Of a DNA stretch of 64,000 nucleotides, positions 1-11,554 are shown one piece after another. Below the pieces are notes generated by a model. That model made no database searches. It saw only the letters and a program-made list of their open reading frames with translations, and was not told where the DNA came from. A program made the position numbers and the translations under genes. Source of the stretch: Ornithodoros turicata (taxonomy: Eukaryota > Arthropoda > Arachnida > Ixodida > Argasidae); NCBI RefSeq assembly GCF_037126465.1, contig NC_088201.1, positions 23,978,550 to 24,042,549 of the forward strand, in the 5' to 3' direction. Every line of letters begins with the position of its first letter. Within the stretch, counting starts at the first letter, position 1.

Positions 1-1872
1 TCGAATTATGATTGCGTTCCGTATTGTGTGTGTAAGCCCCGTCCGTGAAATATTCGCAGTGCGCAGTGGAATGCAGGAACCATACGTATACAACAACCAT
101 CACCACATACTTCTCCATCGTAATCAAGCCCCAGGTCCCCTCGTTCGACCAAATACTAGGTTGACCTGTGTATTAGGTCGAAGGTGGTACGACGAAGGCC
201 GTAGTTGTCATGCTCGTAAATCATGTTCGATTATGGAGTTACCGCAGTCATACTTGCTGGTTATTGTACTCGTGATTCGTTTAGCTTCCCAATGTCAAAT
301 GTGAACGATCAATTCTTATAACGTAGCAATTGCGTGATGCAGCCGTTACACGTGTCGCACCAGCGTTCGTTCGTCGAGAAGAAAATTAAACGCTCTGAAA
401 GACAGATGCAAATATCGTACATTCGTAGAGCACCAAAAGAATCCATCTCCCTGGTGGCAAATATACACTCCCCATAAACATGTTAGGGGATCACAGAAAA
501 GAAAGTGAATAACAATAAAACAACCAATAACCATGAAAACCATTGAACAGTACTTTGTGAACGGTTTCTACTTTTACACGTGCCTGAATATATAAAAATA
601 CAAAAAAACGCGATATTTCGCAGGGGAAAAAATCACATATGTACCCATGATCCCTATACTTCATTCCTCTTCATGGCGATCACATATACAATATTTGTGA
701 ATCACTCAATAATGTTTGTGATGTTTGTGTATTCATTTCAAGCTGGTTGGCTACACAAGCCAGACGTAAAAGGGCGTCCAACGTGTAAGCAAAGCTAATG
801 AGAGTATTTCTGGGATATTTTTCGTACTTCCTGGAAATTAATTGACGAGGTTGCGGTAATGATCAGTTTTCACGACGGAATACCTTCGACGCAAACCTTC
901 AGCACACACACGGCACGGCAAAGGCCAACAACAGAATGTTAGCCTGATCACTTCGGATTCGGGTGCCGGGTCGTACGTCTCTTTGTGACCATTACCTCTC
1001 GACGAGCTCCTTCAACTTCTCCAATTTTTAGGGAACGCCCGCGTCTTATATGAACGTAAGTGCATTTAAAAAAAAAACTAGAACCGTGCCCAATAATCTA
1101 TATGCGTGAAACGAGCAATTCATTAAAAATAGCTACGATATTACGTGCGGTGTAAGCACGAAGGAGGTACAGATTCACAAATCCTCGCAGCCGACGCCGA
1201 ATAGAAAACCACATTTCCTTCCGACGAAACCCTAACAATAACCCACAACCGCGAACAATGGCATCCCAAACGACCATGTACTGACGCGTCGCTTTTACTT
1301 GGCAATCCGGATAATGCGAGCCCCCTTAAAGCGCTGGATGTACAAATTGCAGCCTGCTTAAACTGTCTCATACGCGTTGCATGTGGTCCGTCGTTATTCT
1401 GAAAAGGGCTCGTTTCGCGTGCGCAGTCATGTTTCTAGTCAATCTACTGTGTCTGTTGTAACGACATCAATCCCTCTGGCATCCTCGAATCGTGACTGTG
1501 GGACGGATGTAGCCGGCCTGGGAGCAGAAAGAAGAAATGCGTGTTTCGTGGAACAAGAAAGGGAAAGTAGGTGGACCTGTTTTATGTTAATCTCCTCAGC
1601 GGCGTAATTATGTGGATTTTGGTCACGCTGCACCTACCCTGTCATTACGATCCCCTCAGCTCGCTCCACCACTCGCTTTATGGCAGACACTCGCGGACGA
1701 TAGAAAGCTGGCTCAAAATTGAGTCCGGATGAAAACTGTATCGTCGTTTTCACACGCAAAATAAGTGTCGCTCGCTTAAGAAGCCATTCGTTCTTCGTGG
1801 AACGAATGCGTTTTGGACAGAAAAAGAAAAAAAGACACTCCTCCCGCATATAGTAGCCTATGTGTATAGAAT
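1..1872. other. Anonymous non-coding stretch
   Basis: I see no gene, RNA gene or recognisable mobile element here. Open frames are all under about 100 codons, overlap on both strands and show no family motif. There is a short A-run near 1068-1077. The stretch ends where the first hairpin MITE begins. Confidence 0.5.
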
Positions 1873-2123
1873 ACACTCTTAAAACTGAGTTTCACCGCAT
1901 AGCACGCTCCTAGCCAACCATTATCTCGAATGATATTGTTATCTGCCCGGATTTGTTGAAAACGGGAGGCGCACGCCTTTTTTGTGACACTTATGCTGTT
2001 CATAATTGTCACAAAAAACGCGTACGCCTCCCGATTTCAACAAATCAGAGCAGATAACGATATCATTCGAGATAATGGTTGGCTAGGAGCGTGCTATGCG
2101 GTGAAGTTCATTTTTAAGAGTGT
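1873..2123. mobile_element. Hairpin MITE, family A, full copy
   Basis: The element begins ACACTCTTAAAACTGAG and ends TTCATTTTTAAGAGTGT, and its two halves are near-perfect reverse complements of about 120 bp around a short loop (about 1995-2010). Each arm contains the motif CGNACGCC next to a T-run and the block AACAAATC. The flanking bases read TA on both sides, but a TA target duplication cannot be told apart from the element end. It has no transposase, so it is non-autonomous. Outward frames starting in the loop give about 45-codon peptides on both strands, a by-product of the palindrome. The autonomous partner and superfamily are not identifiable here. Confidence 0.85.
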
Positions 2124-2689
2124 AGTGTTGTTTTCAATTGTTATGCCTGTTTTTCAGATTAATGCGTTAAAATTAGTGGCATTTTTTCTCCCTTTTCTCG
2201 TGCACAGTTATTGTCCAACTCTTCTTGCTTTTCTGTTTTCCCGAAACTTAAATTTCACCATATTTCGAAAGGAGGAGTGACACTATACGCTATGACAGTC
2301 GGTCAGCCTTTCGCGCAGCCCCTCAGCTTTTCCCTTTCCCCTCGCGCACGTATCTCATTGGATCGCTCTCAAATAAAGTATCACAACAAATGCACGTGAG
2401 GTACACGTTGCTTCATCTTTTTCACCACCTTTCATAGTGTTGTGGCCCGTCTGTGAATGCCCCCTTATTGTTGCTTTCTGGGTGGACATCCGCTTTGTCA
2501 CGTGCTTTCTCCAACCTTTTCTTTCTCTCATGCGCAGAGACTTACTGTCGTAGCGCATTGCTTCGATGAAGTTTAAACACGGCCAACACGGCGAGCAAAG
2601 AGCAGGTGCTAGAATTAGTTGCAATAACACATTCTATAGATGCCGTTTTCATCGCTTCCGGTTTGGTGCCAAAACTACATCCGGTTTCA
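2124..2689. other. Anonymous stretch between MITEs
   Basis: No supportable gene or element is visible. Open frames on the two strands overlap and are short. Confidence 0.4.
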
Positions 2690-2880
2690 CAGCAAACACG
2701 CTCTGCGCCAATCACTGTGCGGATTGATACAGTGGTCGCTTCTGACTTGAGGAGAGAGAGGTTCGTATACGCCTTCTTGTGGCAATTCGAATTGCCACAA
2801 AAAGGGGCACGCCTCCCGCTTTCAACAAATCAGGAAAGCGAAAGATATAATTCTGCATGCCGGCTGGTTCCAAGCGTCCT
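2690..2880. mobile_element. Degenerate hairpin MITE
   Basis: The centre keeps the inverted pair TTGTGGCAATT / AATTGCCACAA and the flanking purine-rich and AACAAATC blocks seen in intact copies. The outer termini are eroded. An old, diverged family A/B relative. Confidence 0.55.
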
Positions 2881-3149
2881 TATCGCGGAAGGACTGGAAG
2901 TCTTCGTGGCACCGGAAGTTGTGGCGAGGGCTTGTTTATGTTTACCCGAGAATGTCATGTATCCCTAATACTACCCAATATCAAGGTTTTGTAATATATA
3001 TTTCTAATAGTTTATATGTATGCATATCTGACGAATGACTGATATCGACGCACGATCTCGTACCATACAAGGCTGAAAACAAAACGAAAGCGCTTCGCCA
3101 CACGCAGGGAAACTGATGTTGGAACACAGGTCAGCAAATACCCTGAAAA

Positions 3150-3498
3150 GAGGACTTCACCGCATAATACCTTCAGGGCTAACAACTGCGCAGATTGATG
3201 CAGGTATCACTTAATCATTCACTCTGGACTTGAAGATAGAAAGGGCCGTACACTTTTACGAGATATCTTGACCACATAACACGCTGTAGGCTATGCATTG
3301 CACAGGATGATACCGTTATCACTCCTGATTTGTGGAAAGCGTGGGGCGTACGCCTTTTTGTGACAATTAACATAACCGCGTAAGTATCACAACAACGCGC
3401 AAGACTTCCGTTCAACAAGTCGGGAGAGAGAACGATATATGTATATTCGAAATGACGGGTTGACTCGATATACGTTATGCGCTGAAGTGCAGCTCAAA
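3150..3498. mobile_element. Two diverged hairpin MITE pieces
   Basis: A left half at about 3150-3255 (GACTTCACCGCATAATA) is followed by a second degenerate copy at about 3262-3498 with GACCACATAACACGCT, GGGGCGTACGCC and a T-run. Right-end similarity runs up to GCGCTGAAGTGCAGCTC. These are partial and clearly older than the copies at 6527 or 23358. Confidence 0.55.
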
Positions 3499-3545
3499 AC
3501 GGCAAGCCGGTTTCGTCACCACCGCCACCGCCGCCGCCACCGCCG
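3499..3545 (+). mobile_element. Extremely truncated LINE/SINE tail
   Basis: The stretch starts ACGGCAAGCC and ends in a (CCACCG)n-type run, directly against a degenerate MITE end. The same tail signature, ACGGCAAGCC followed by a CCN-type simple repeat, sits in a clean target duplication at 27486-27519, and ACGGCAAGC is also at the 3' end of the RNase-H LINE. Imperfect flanks AGCTCA (3491 and 3550 areas) may be an eroded duplication. Confidence 0.45.
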
Positions 3546-5504
3546 TATAGCTCACGCGTACCTAATGGCAGTAAACTGTACGTAATCATGCATGAAAACA
3601 TGTGCTGGTGAAGAACAGCCTGTTGCCACTATAGAATAAAAGAGATTCGACGGGATGTTGCAAGAACGCTACTTCATATCCGGAACCGCGGCGTGGCCTC
3701 AACAAGCCTACCAGTAGTATGCCCGGGACGCACAATATTCCACCTGTCTTCCGGTCCTTTCTGCTGTCCTCTCTCCGCGATCGTCAGCCTTAGTTTTTCC
3801 ACGTGCAAAGGCAAGAACGAATACAAAAAAGTTTTTTTCTTCTTCTTCTTGAGCGTTGAGCTACAGCCACCAGCATAGAAGGTGTCGCGTCGAACAAAAA
3901 CCCACAAGACAAAAAAAGAAGATTAAAAACGGAAATGGGGCGCGTTTCTGCCGAGATCGGCCATAGCATGGTGAATAAACATTGAAGAAGGTGCAGGACG
4001 AACTGTTTATTTTTACATGAGTAGTAAAAAGCTGCGTTCCGTGACACTATAAGAACACCGTGTGTGTAAACGTTCAACCACGACCAGCGAAGGATTGCTT
4101 GCGACACAGCGCACGTCTAAAGAAACGCGACGTCACCATACTTCCTATCGCCATGCCCAGTCTCCTACATCAACAAAGAAGCGAAGGAAATTACATTTAA
4201 TGGAAAGCCCGGTGAGGCACGCGCCTCTCGTTTGAATGCAGCTCCATTAAGGTGAATGGAAGTGTTTCTACAAAATGCCAGACTTGGAGAAGTAGCGAGA
4301 GTTCTGCTATTACGAGGGCACTGACAAGTAATCCATTGCAGTGACTCTCCCTTGCCTTTTGTCCAGCTAAGCGAGGAGACATTAACAGAGGGCGGATATT
4401 CGAACAACACCCTTTAATTTAGAACCTCAACGAAACCCCACTGCTCGCACTTGCCATGAAGACATTTTAGGCTACCCTGAAGGAAAGAGATCTGCCAAGA
4501 AATAGACCTGGTGCACAAAGCGACGGAGGAAAAGCATTGTTTTTAAAAAGGAGTTTTGAAGACGTTGTTGCGTCACCACCTAAGTTCCTCATTAAAATCT
4601 TTTTGCGTTACAGCCCTTTCGCACATCAATTCCACTTAATTCCACAGCTATTGCATGTGCTCGTGACCCTCTGAACTTAACAGTTAAAGTGAACCGTGCT
4701 CTTGCTGAGACGGACTGCGTAAAGAGCGCAGCGCCGATTCCGTACTCGTTGCACTTCACGCTAACGTGTCCATTAAATTACGTTACATACATGCACAGCA
4801 GAGGAGCAGTGCATTTTCTACACAGTGGGATAGCTAATAAGATCATTCGCGAAAAACGAATGTTTTCTCTACAGCAAGAATAGAAACAAGAAATACAGGA
4901 ATACAGAAATACGATGACTGCACGAGGAAATTTCCTGGCGGATATACGCGTGGTTTAGATGGAGAGATAAATGAAAAACCACGTTAATTGGTATGCCATT
5001 TTCATCTTCTGCAAACATCGGAGCACCGCTTACTCCACACATAGAGTCCTACTCCAGGCTCGCCCACATTATACTCATTAGTTCATTCGCGGGCATATGT
5101 TCGCGAAGCAGTTTTACAAATCAGTGTCGGCTCTATGTGGAATAACGAGATTCACGCAACCTGTCGGAGTTATAATAATTGTCATGATTACAGAGGGCCT
5201 GCACTAATATACAGAGCCGTAAAGGTACTTTGTTGAAACATCTCTGCATGCTCACGCGGAGGGGATCCCATATATGGCAAGCTGCAGCAAGCGTTGGATG
5301 ACACTGTGGGCTCCTTCAATGAAGCGCTTGCGCGGGTACATGAATAAAAATTATGTCTCCGTATTTTATCGCCCGATGACTACATATGATGTGCGATGAT
5401 TAAAACTTAAGTTCATTTATGTACTGGATTTAAGTTGAGGCATTTCCCTGTTTCCAAGAAAAGGGGAGCATACATGGGTGCCTCACGTAACTCAACCAAG
5501 CTAT
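3546..5504. other. Anonymous stretch with simple repeats
   Basis: No gene is supported. A (TTC)n tract lies at about 3834-3852. Several overlapping frames of 60-105 codons on both strands have no recognisable motif. Confidence 0.45.
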
Positions 5505-5582
5505 ACACTCTTAGAAATGAACTTCACCACATAGCACCACCCCTAGCCAACCATCATATCGAATGATATCGTTATCTGCCCT
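5505..5582. mobile_element. Left half of hairpin MITE A
   Basis: It begins ACACTCTTAGAAATGAAC and carries the conserved block through GATATCGTTATCTGCCCT, then stops abruptly in unrelated sequence, so only the left arm outer part remains. Confidence 0.7.
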
Positions 5583-5948
5583 GGAGGCTTAATCGCTTCG
5601 CACGCTCAACTTAACAGCACGAGACAGCTGAACGAGTCGTTCAGGCTAACGAAACGAGCAACTTTATCGGTGCTTTGCTGTGGTCACAATCTGTGCTCCT
5701 CGTGAAGCTTCTTCTTTGTGGCTGTTGTGCAAGTCACGAGCGCTCACGTGTTGTGATGTCACCGCCCTGAGCGAAGAGCAGGCTGCCAGCGAGGCTGCAT
5801 TTTCTTCGACCAATAGGACTGTTTTATTTGTTCCGATAGCTCGATTTGTTCCGCTGGCTGCGATAACAGCGCCCCGAAGCGCGCTGTGAATATACATCAA
5901 TGAAGTCCGCTCCTTCATACTACCTCCACGGGGCCACCGACCCACACT

Positions 5949-6054
5949 GTAAAGACAGAACTTCACCACATAACACGCTCATGGCCAACCACATAGCACA
6001 GAATGACACCGTTGTCACTCCTGATTTGTGGAAAGCGCGGGGCGTACGCCCTTA
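5949..6054. mobile_element. Left half of a diverged hairpin MITE
   Basis: It runs from AAAGACAGAACTTCACCACA to GGGGCGTACGCC. The right arm is missing. It is in the same orientation as the half copy at 5505, 370 bp upstream. Confidence 0.65.
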
Positions 6055-6526
6055 ACCGTAAAGCAGCAAACAGGCTGTTTATGTTGAGGGCGTAGTTTCA
6101 CAGCTTCTTGCTTGCAAACCACCACAAAAACCACCAAAAAAACCACGCTAAATATTCTTAAGTTGCAAGTAAAATTGCGGTGAAACGACTTGGGGCGACG
6201 CCTGGCGGGAAATAATCAACAATTTGTCAAGCAACAGTGTTCCCGACTGCCTTGCTGCTCATGATGACTACCTGGCCGACTTCTTTTGTTTTAAACACAG
6301 TGTTATGCGCATGCAATGTAGTTTTGCCGCCGTACCTGACGAGCGATGCACTGTTGCTGGCGACTTCGACACAGTGTTGCCCGTAACGTTCAATTTAAAT
6401 TTTCTCAAAAACTATAAGCGCAATTCGGACGAAAATTGTGACGTAAGAGTATACTGATGGCTCAGGCTGTCTAATAGATATTTTTTTATATATTGCAGCT
6501 CTACTGTCTTACAGTACTTTTAACAT

Positions 6527-6777
6527 ACACTCTTAAAAATGAACTTCACCGCATAGCACGCTCCTAGCCAACCATGATCTCGAATGGTATCGTTATCTGC
6601 CCTGATTTGTTGAAAACGGGAGGCGTACGCCTTTTTTGTGACAATTATGAAGAGCATAAGTGTCACAAAAAAGGCGTACGCCTCCCGTTTTCAACAAATC
6701 ATGGCAGATAACGATATCATTCGCGATCATGGTTGGCTAGGAGCGTGCAGTGCGGTGAAGTTCATTTTTAAGAGTGT
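6527..6777. mobile_element. Hairpin MITE, family A, near-perfect palindrome
   Basis: 251 bp, ACACTCTTAAAAATGAAC to TTCATTTTTAAGAGTGT. The two arms differ at only a few positions and would form a hairpin of about 115 bp with a loop near 6640-6660. Each arm contains AGGCGTACGCCT, itself a perfect palindrome. This is the best-preserved family A copy with 23358-23608, suggesting recent activity or arm homogenisation. No transposase is encoded. Confidence 0.9.
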
Positions 6778-6898
6778 AGGTGTCACGAAAAGGTGCACGC
6801 CGCCCGTTTTCAACAAATCAGCAGACAAAATGATGTCATTTGGAATTCGTGGTTGCCAAGGAGCGTGTTATGCGATGAAACTAGCAGATTTACACGTA
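6778..6898. mobile_element. Right half of a hairpin MITE
   Basis: It starts GTGTCACGAAAAGGTG and continues through the right-arm blocks to GTGTTATGCGATGAA. It abuts the intact family A copy directly, so one MITE has landed beside another. A LINE insertion lies immediately downstream. Confidence 0.7.
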
Positions 6899-7439
6899 CA
6901 ACAACAACAACTTTATTTTCGGCCTTGGAGAGTGGGGAGTTTCATCGCAACAGGCGATACTCTACCCCAGTGCTTGGTGGAATGGGGGGAATAAAATAAC
7001 GAGCCCCTTTACAATAACGATCGAAGTCCGATGGTGTCCAGAAATGTCAGAAGAGCTTTGAGCGCAGAGCGTTGCTGGGCTGGATTGGGCCAGGGACCAA
7101 GCAATTTCGGTAGGGAGAAAGGGCGAGAGTCCAGCTGACGAAGAGACTCGGAGAGTGTGATTCGGGAAGGTTCGTAGTGAGGGCAATGAAGAAGAATGTG
7201 CTCCAGATCCTCAAGAGCACCACAGTGGCAACAGGTGGGAGAATCAATTTGTCTCAAGCGGTAACGCCACTGAGCTGTAAAGGCCACATCGAGGCGCATG
7301 CGGTGGATTAATGCAGCATCCTGACGAGATGTGTTTCGTGGCATGCGGAAAGCGAGCATGGGATCAACTCTGTTCAACATAGAGGGGGGAAGAATGTCGG
7401 TTGTCCGTTGGCGGGAAGCCAGGGGTGTCACTAGACGTC
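6899..7439 (-). mobile_element. 5'-truncated LINE insertion with 15-bp target duplication
   Basis: The insertion is bounded by GCAGATTTACACGTA at 6884-6898 and again at 7440-7454, a perfect 15-bp target-site duplication. The 3' end is at the left, where the minus strand reads AATAAAGTTG and a (GTT)n tail. The minus strand encodes the C-terminal part of an ORF2 (7009-7431). Only about 540 bp were reverse transcribed. This is classic target-primed LINE integration, here placed between two MITE ends. Family relatives occur at 31798-32006 and, more distantly, 41435-41992. Confidence 0.85.
7009..7431 (-). pseudogene. LINE ORF2 C-terminal fragment with CCHC-type zinc motif
   Basis: 140 codons, ending at a natural stop just before the 3' UTR of the LINE copy. 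It contains C67-x2-C70-x7-H78-x4-C83, the zinc-binding motif that commonly follows the RT/RNase H part of non-LTR retrotransposons, then a conserved LLGPWP block and a terminal helix-rich tail. The RT and RNase H domains are absent because the copy is 5' truncated, so it cannot make active enzyme. The first Met is internal to the original protein and has no significance as a start. The same C-terminal residues recur in the 31798 copy (LLGPWPHPA, TIGLRSLL), so the assignment is firm although the exact clade is not. Confidence 0.85.
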
Positions 7440-7440
7440 G

Positions 7441-7692
7441 CAGATTTACACGTAAAACCGCACTTCACGCATAACAAGCTGAGAACTAACCATTCCCGAC
7501 TGACATCGTTCTTTCCCCTGCTTTGTTGAAAACGGAAGGTATACGCCTTTTCTTGACACTCATGCAGGTACGTTAATTGGCACAAAGAGGCGTACGCCTC
7601 CCGTTTTTAACCAATCAGGGGGCAGAAGAATGTCATTCGGGATGGTGGTTTGCTAAGAGCGTGCTATGTGGTGGAGTTCTGTTTTTAGAGTG
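7441..7692. mobile_element. Hairpin MITE, diverged full copy
   Basis: It runs from TTACACGTAAAACCGCAC to TTCTGTTTTTAGAGTGA, with internal inverted AAGGTATACGCC / GGCGTACGCCTCC. Its left terminus is shared with the target duplication of the neighbouring LINE. The arms have drifted more than in the 6527 copy. Confidence 0.75.
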
Positions 7693-7760
7693 ACGTTATC
7701 ATTCTGCGCAATGGTTGGCTTTCAGCGTGTTATGCCGTAAATTTCTGTTTTAAGAGTGTT
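7693..7760. mobile_element. Right end of hairpin MITE B
   Basis: It reads CGTTATCATTCTGCGCAATGG to TTCTGTTTTAAGAGTGTT, the outer part of a right arm only. It lies head-to-tail against the preceding copy. Confidence 0.6.
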
Positions 7761-7792
7761 CTATTTTAACAGTGTAGGAGACAATGGGCCAT

Positions 7793-7930
7793 ACACTCTT
7801 AGAAATGAACTTCACCGCAAAGCAGGCTCCTAGCCAACTATGATGTCGAATGATATCGTTATCTGCCCTGATTTATTGAAAACGGGAGGCGTACGCCTTT
7901 TTTTATGACAATTATGAACAGCATAAGGTC
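7793..7930. mobile_element. Left half of hairpin MITE A
   Basis: It begins ACACTCTTAGAAATGAAC and reaches the loop (AATTATGAACAGCATAAG), then changes abruptly to unrelated sequence. Only the left arm is present. Confidence 0.8.
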
Positions 7931-10561
7931 GAACTGACATCCCCTTTTTTTTTTCTCTTTATCACATCACCATGACCAGGACGCACACTAATCCCCCTGT
8001 CCTCGACTCCTTCCTGGCTGTCCACAGTCGCTTCGCGGTGCTGACATGAAAACGAAGAAGTTACACCGGTATCACGACAAGATATGTGACGACCTTGATA
8101 CAGAAGCGATGCGCGCATGAGTCGCTGTAAATGATTGAGTTCCGCTTCAAACGAGTCTTGCTTGGGCTGTGCTTAAGAAGTCCCTCCCAAAACAGATCTA
8201 ATATTATATCATTCCCTGGTCGCGTGTAGCAGGCATGTTTTATACGGCATATCATTTTGCGTACCTTCGCACTATTTTGAAGAGTCCTTGGAAGTTGAGA
8301 AGTGGGATACGAAAGCATGTTAGCACCTCCAATACCTGTATGCCTGCCAATGTTCCTAACCGATAAAAGCCGATTCGTAAATGCCGATTGTGAAACAAAA
8401 AGCATCAATGACATTCATATGCCTGAAAGCAGTGTCGGAATTGCTAGATCGTGAGCAGTTGACGGCGCCTTAATGAGCTCCTTCCAGCCGGATCCGGATT
8501 TCCATTTCGCCAAGCGATCATCATCTCCGCCATATTATGAATGTCGTTTGGGCATCACGACACCGCCAATGTTGTGGCTTGGGGATGCAAGCATAAATTA
8601 CGTAGCACTTAATGATCTCGCTTCAAAATCGCCAATCGATGGAGGCGTGTATGTATGGATCGCAAGCCAGCAGATACCGAACCCGCATATAGACGCGTGA
8701 AACAAATAACGCGAACCGTTTCGGCGACGCAGTGCTTATAAGTATACGACCACGTGGGAAATTTATTGAACTTCCAGTTGTGCTGGCAGCAGTTTTTGGT
8801 ACACCCATTTGATTGCGTGCTCGGTCGTTGAAGATTACGGGAGGCTTTCGAACTAATTAACTTGAAACGATCGTGGTCGTCTTAGGTCGAAGCGATAAAG
8901 AGCATGATTTCACACCGTTTGTTTGCGATGGAGCGAAGTGCGCCCGCACTTTAAACTTTTTCTTCTTTCGCGCAACACAAGCACATCAAACATTCATTCA
9001 ACTCAATCAGTGATCATCTTTCTGCTAATGGGAGTCTTCAGCTCGCGAAGTCAGATCATCATTGTCCATGAAGTGAATTGCTTTGGGCAAACGAAGCAGA
9101 TTTCGGCAGATGTGTGGTTATACTATAGCGTGCTGTGCTCCTGTACCATTTTGTAACAGCAAGTAAAAAAGAGAGGTGCCAGGAGGTCATAACTACATAT
9201 AAGAAAAATATGGCTGTGTCTTTAGTCATTCTCCAAAATGCGGTAGCTTTGTAGGGCCTTCTTCCGATCCTGATCTTCTTGCGCCGGTCCTTGTTTCTGC
9301 GCCATTTTAACCAGGGAACGGTAACAGTAATGGTAACGGAAACAGAAGCAGTATATTACCGAAGTTAGAGATGGTAACGAGACCAGAAACCGGAACGCAT
9401 ACCACGGTACTCCATTACCCGAAACAGAAACGGAAACTAAAATTATAGTCCGGTATTGAATTCGGGTTATGGCTATTCCTGTTTTCCAGTGACATATGAG
9501 GGAGTTTTCATTTTATTCTGTATTCCCAATAATATATGCTATGAATACCACGCAAGAGTACGGGAAGCGCGCAATAGGATCTTCACAATGCATCCGTCGC
9601 GTACACGTCCCAGTCCGCGTAACTCATGACGTCAACGCATGTGGCCTAAACAACAGATTCCACGACATAGCACGTGGATGCGAGCCTCTGTAACGGTTAA
9701 ACCTGTAACTACGTAAACATTTTTTATTTTCGCCTCCATCGTCGCCAGTCTGAACGACCAGTTGAATAACTCTTTGTGCTCGCGCGCGACAGCTGCTTTA
9801 CTTGGAACTCCACCACTCGTTACCCATTTGGTCAGCTCGCTTTTGTGGCCCTATAGAGGCAATCCCTTGAGCCGAAAGCACTGTGGACACTATACGACAT
9901 GTCCAAGATGGCGGACGGGATTAACAGATTTAGTCCAAAGTGGAGTTGGTTTCACTTTCCTTTGAATGTTTTGATTGGCGCTACCATGTTGGTGGGCAGC
10001 GGCCAATTTTGATCTTTATAAGCGGACACCCGCTAATTCGCGACACCTCGAGCGGGGACTTGCACCACCGGGAGGTCTGGGACCTTGTCACCTTCACGTC
10101 CCCCGAGTTCTTAACGAGTAAGCTTTTGCCTTGATATGTATATGCCTTGTATATATTTGTATTAAATATTGTTGCTGTTGAGTTATCCCTCGTCGGACGT
10201 CTCCTGCAAGCGGCTACCGTACTCGCAATACATGACCGAACCTCTCTACGGAAAGTAGAAACTTTACTGCCTCTTTTTCTTTTTTTTTCATTTCACTGTG
10301 GTTATGGCAGTACTGAGAACGTCTGTCAATAGTCCAAACTCTCAAAAGAGGACTGCCAAATCGGGATGTCTGTGATCACCCTATTCACGCACCACAACGC
10401 GACATCTCTTAAAACATGTACAGGGAGGCTGAAGCTCGTAGAGTGATAAGATGACCACACCTGTAGCTGTACCTCGTTAACTCTGGCATGTTGACGACGT
10501 TGCCAACATCTTACAAAAAGTCTCAGTGGTATCCCTTTGCAAAAAATATGGCCATCCTATA
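7931..10561. other. Anonymous stretch, one degenerate repeat cluster
   Basis: No gene is supported. At about 9318-9430 the units GGTAACGG and GAAACAGAAACGG recur with variation, reminiscent of subterminal repeats of a decayed DNA transposon, but no paired end is seen. At about 9890-10230 there is sequence of LTR-like composition without the ends needed to call an LTR. Confidence 0.4.
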
Positions 10562-10940
10562 GCCTGTCTACAGACAAAGTGTGTATTGAATATATAGACT
10601 GTCCGTTTCAAGTCTATAGACATCTTTTGGACTACAATTTATCGTTTGTTTGGCCTGTCAATGGGAGATTGGCACCAACAGTCTATAGACAACATCCCAT
10701 AGAAAGGAAATGGACATATGGCATTGCCTCTCTATGGTATCTCCTGTAGATTGACAATAGACTGGCCACTGCACCACCATAACGTTTCTATCATCACAAT
10801 ATGCATCCTATTCGGATGCGTGAACTGTGATCTGTTGAATCTGAATCTGGAATTCTGTTGAGTTCCTGTTGTGTGAAAGTGTATTGATGGTTTTTAACCT
10901 GTGTTGAGAAGCAATACGTGGCCACTGATTGGCACACGCT
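10562..10940 (+). repeat. Unnamed repeat, copy 1, left part
   Basis: This segment matches the reverse complement of 13033-13385 with scattered changes and small gaps; shared blocks include TATTGAATATATAG, GGGAGATTGGCACCAACAG and AGAAAGGAAATGGACAT. The two copies are therefore inverted. Copy 1 resumes at 12298 after an insertion. I do not recognise the family, and no coding frame is shared. Confidence 0.75.
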
Positions 10941-11194
10941 TACACTCTCGGAAAAGCAACTCTTAAAATAACTCTTACTCCTTGTTTTACTCTATGCGAC
11001 GACGACGACCACTGCCCTATCCGTTATCATGTATTTTACTTGTAGTATCCGGGTTTCACCGTCATTTCTGCATTTACCCTTAGAAATTGACGCATAGAAT
11101 TTTCCCTTGACAGATAAACCAACCTCTAACTCATGACTCACTGCTTTTACGCTTATTCTTGGTTAACCTTGCCAAAAAAACAAGAAAGTCTGCG

Positions 11195-11554
11195 TGTGCG
11201 TGCACAGTGACGCAGGCTTTCTCGATTGGATCTTCCGCGTTTCGAGCAACCCAAAGTTTTCGGTTGCGGTCCCTCAGGTGTGTACTCTGCTCGCGGCCGC
11301 TCGACGATGTTTATCAAATGGACTCCGCCGTGTCGTGCCGTTTTACGTTTTGACTGGCGAGCCTGCATGGACTTCAAGAGCGGCGGGAAGCACGTGCGTC
11401 TGTCGTGAAGTAGAGCGCGTTCAGGAGGTGAGTGTTGCAGACTTTTCGCAGGACCACGTGGGTGAGCCCTGCCGATTTCTTGTTTTATTCTGTGTGAATG
11501 CCCCTCGTTGTTATACAGAGCACAGGTGATGGTTGTACAAGCGCCAGTGGAGCG
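11195..11554 (+). promoter_or_regulatory. CpG-rich segment upstream of the Cys-rich gene remnant
   Basis: This part of the TIR element is clearly richer in CG dinucleotides than its surroundings and holds mutually overlapping open frames on both strands, typical of a GC-rich 5' region rather than of coding sequence. It immediately precedes the candidate start at 11555. A promoter or 5' UTR role is inferred from position only. Confidence 0.3.

Noticed and set aside
1984..2125. Conserved peptides of about 45 codons (AYASRFQQIRADNDIIRD-like) repeated at 1776-2012, 1984-2280, 6638-6994, 23225-23503 and 23469-23666 on both strands
   Set aside because: They are read from the palindromic arms of MITEs, identical in both directions outward from the loop; conservation is explained by the DNA repeat. 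They are likely to be mis-annotated as hypothetical proteins.
9884..10230. Possible solo LTR (TGT start, ACA end, TATTAAATAT polyadenylation-like signal)
   Set aside because: No target duplication, no matched second LTR and no internal retroviral-type region in the window; the end points were chosen by eye.
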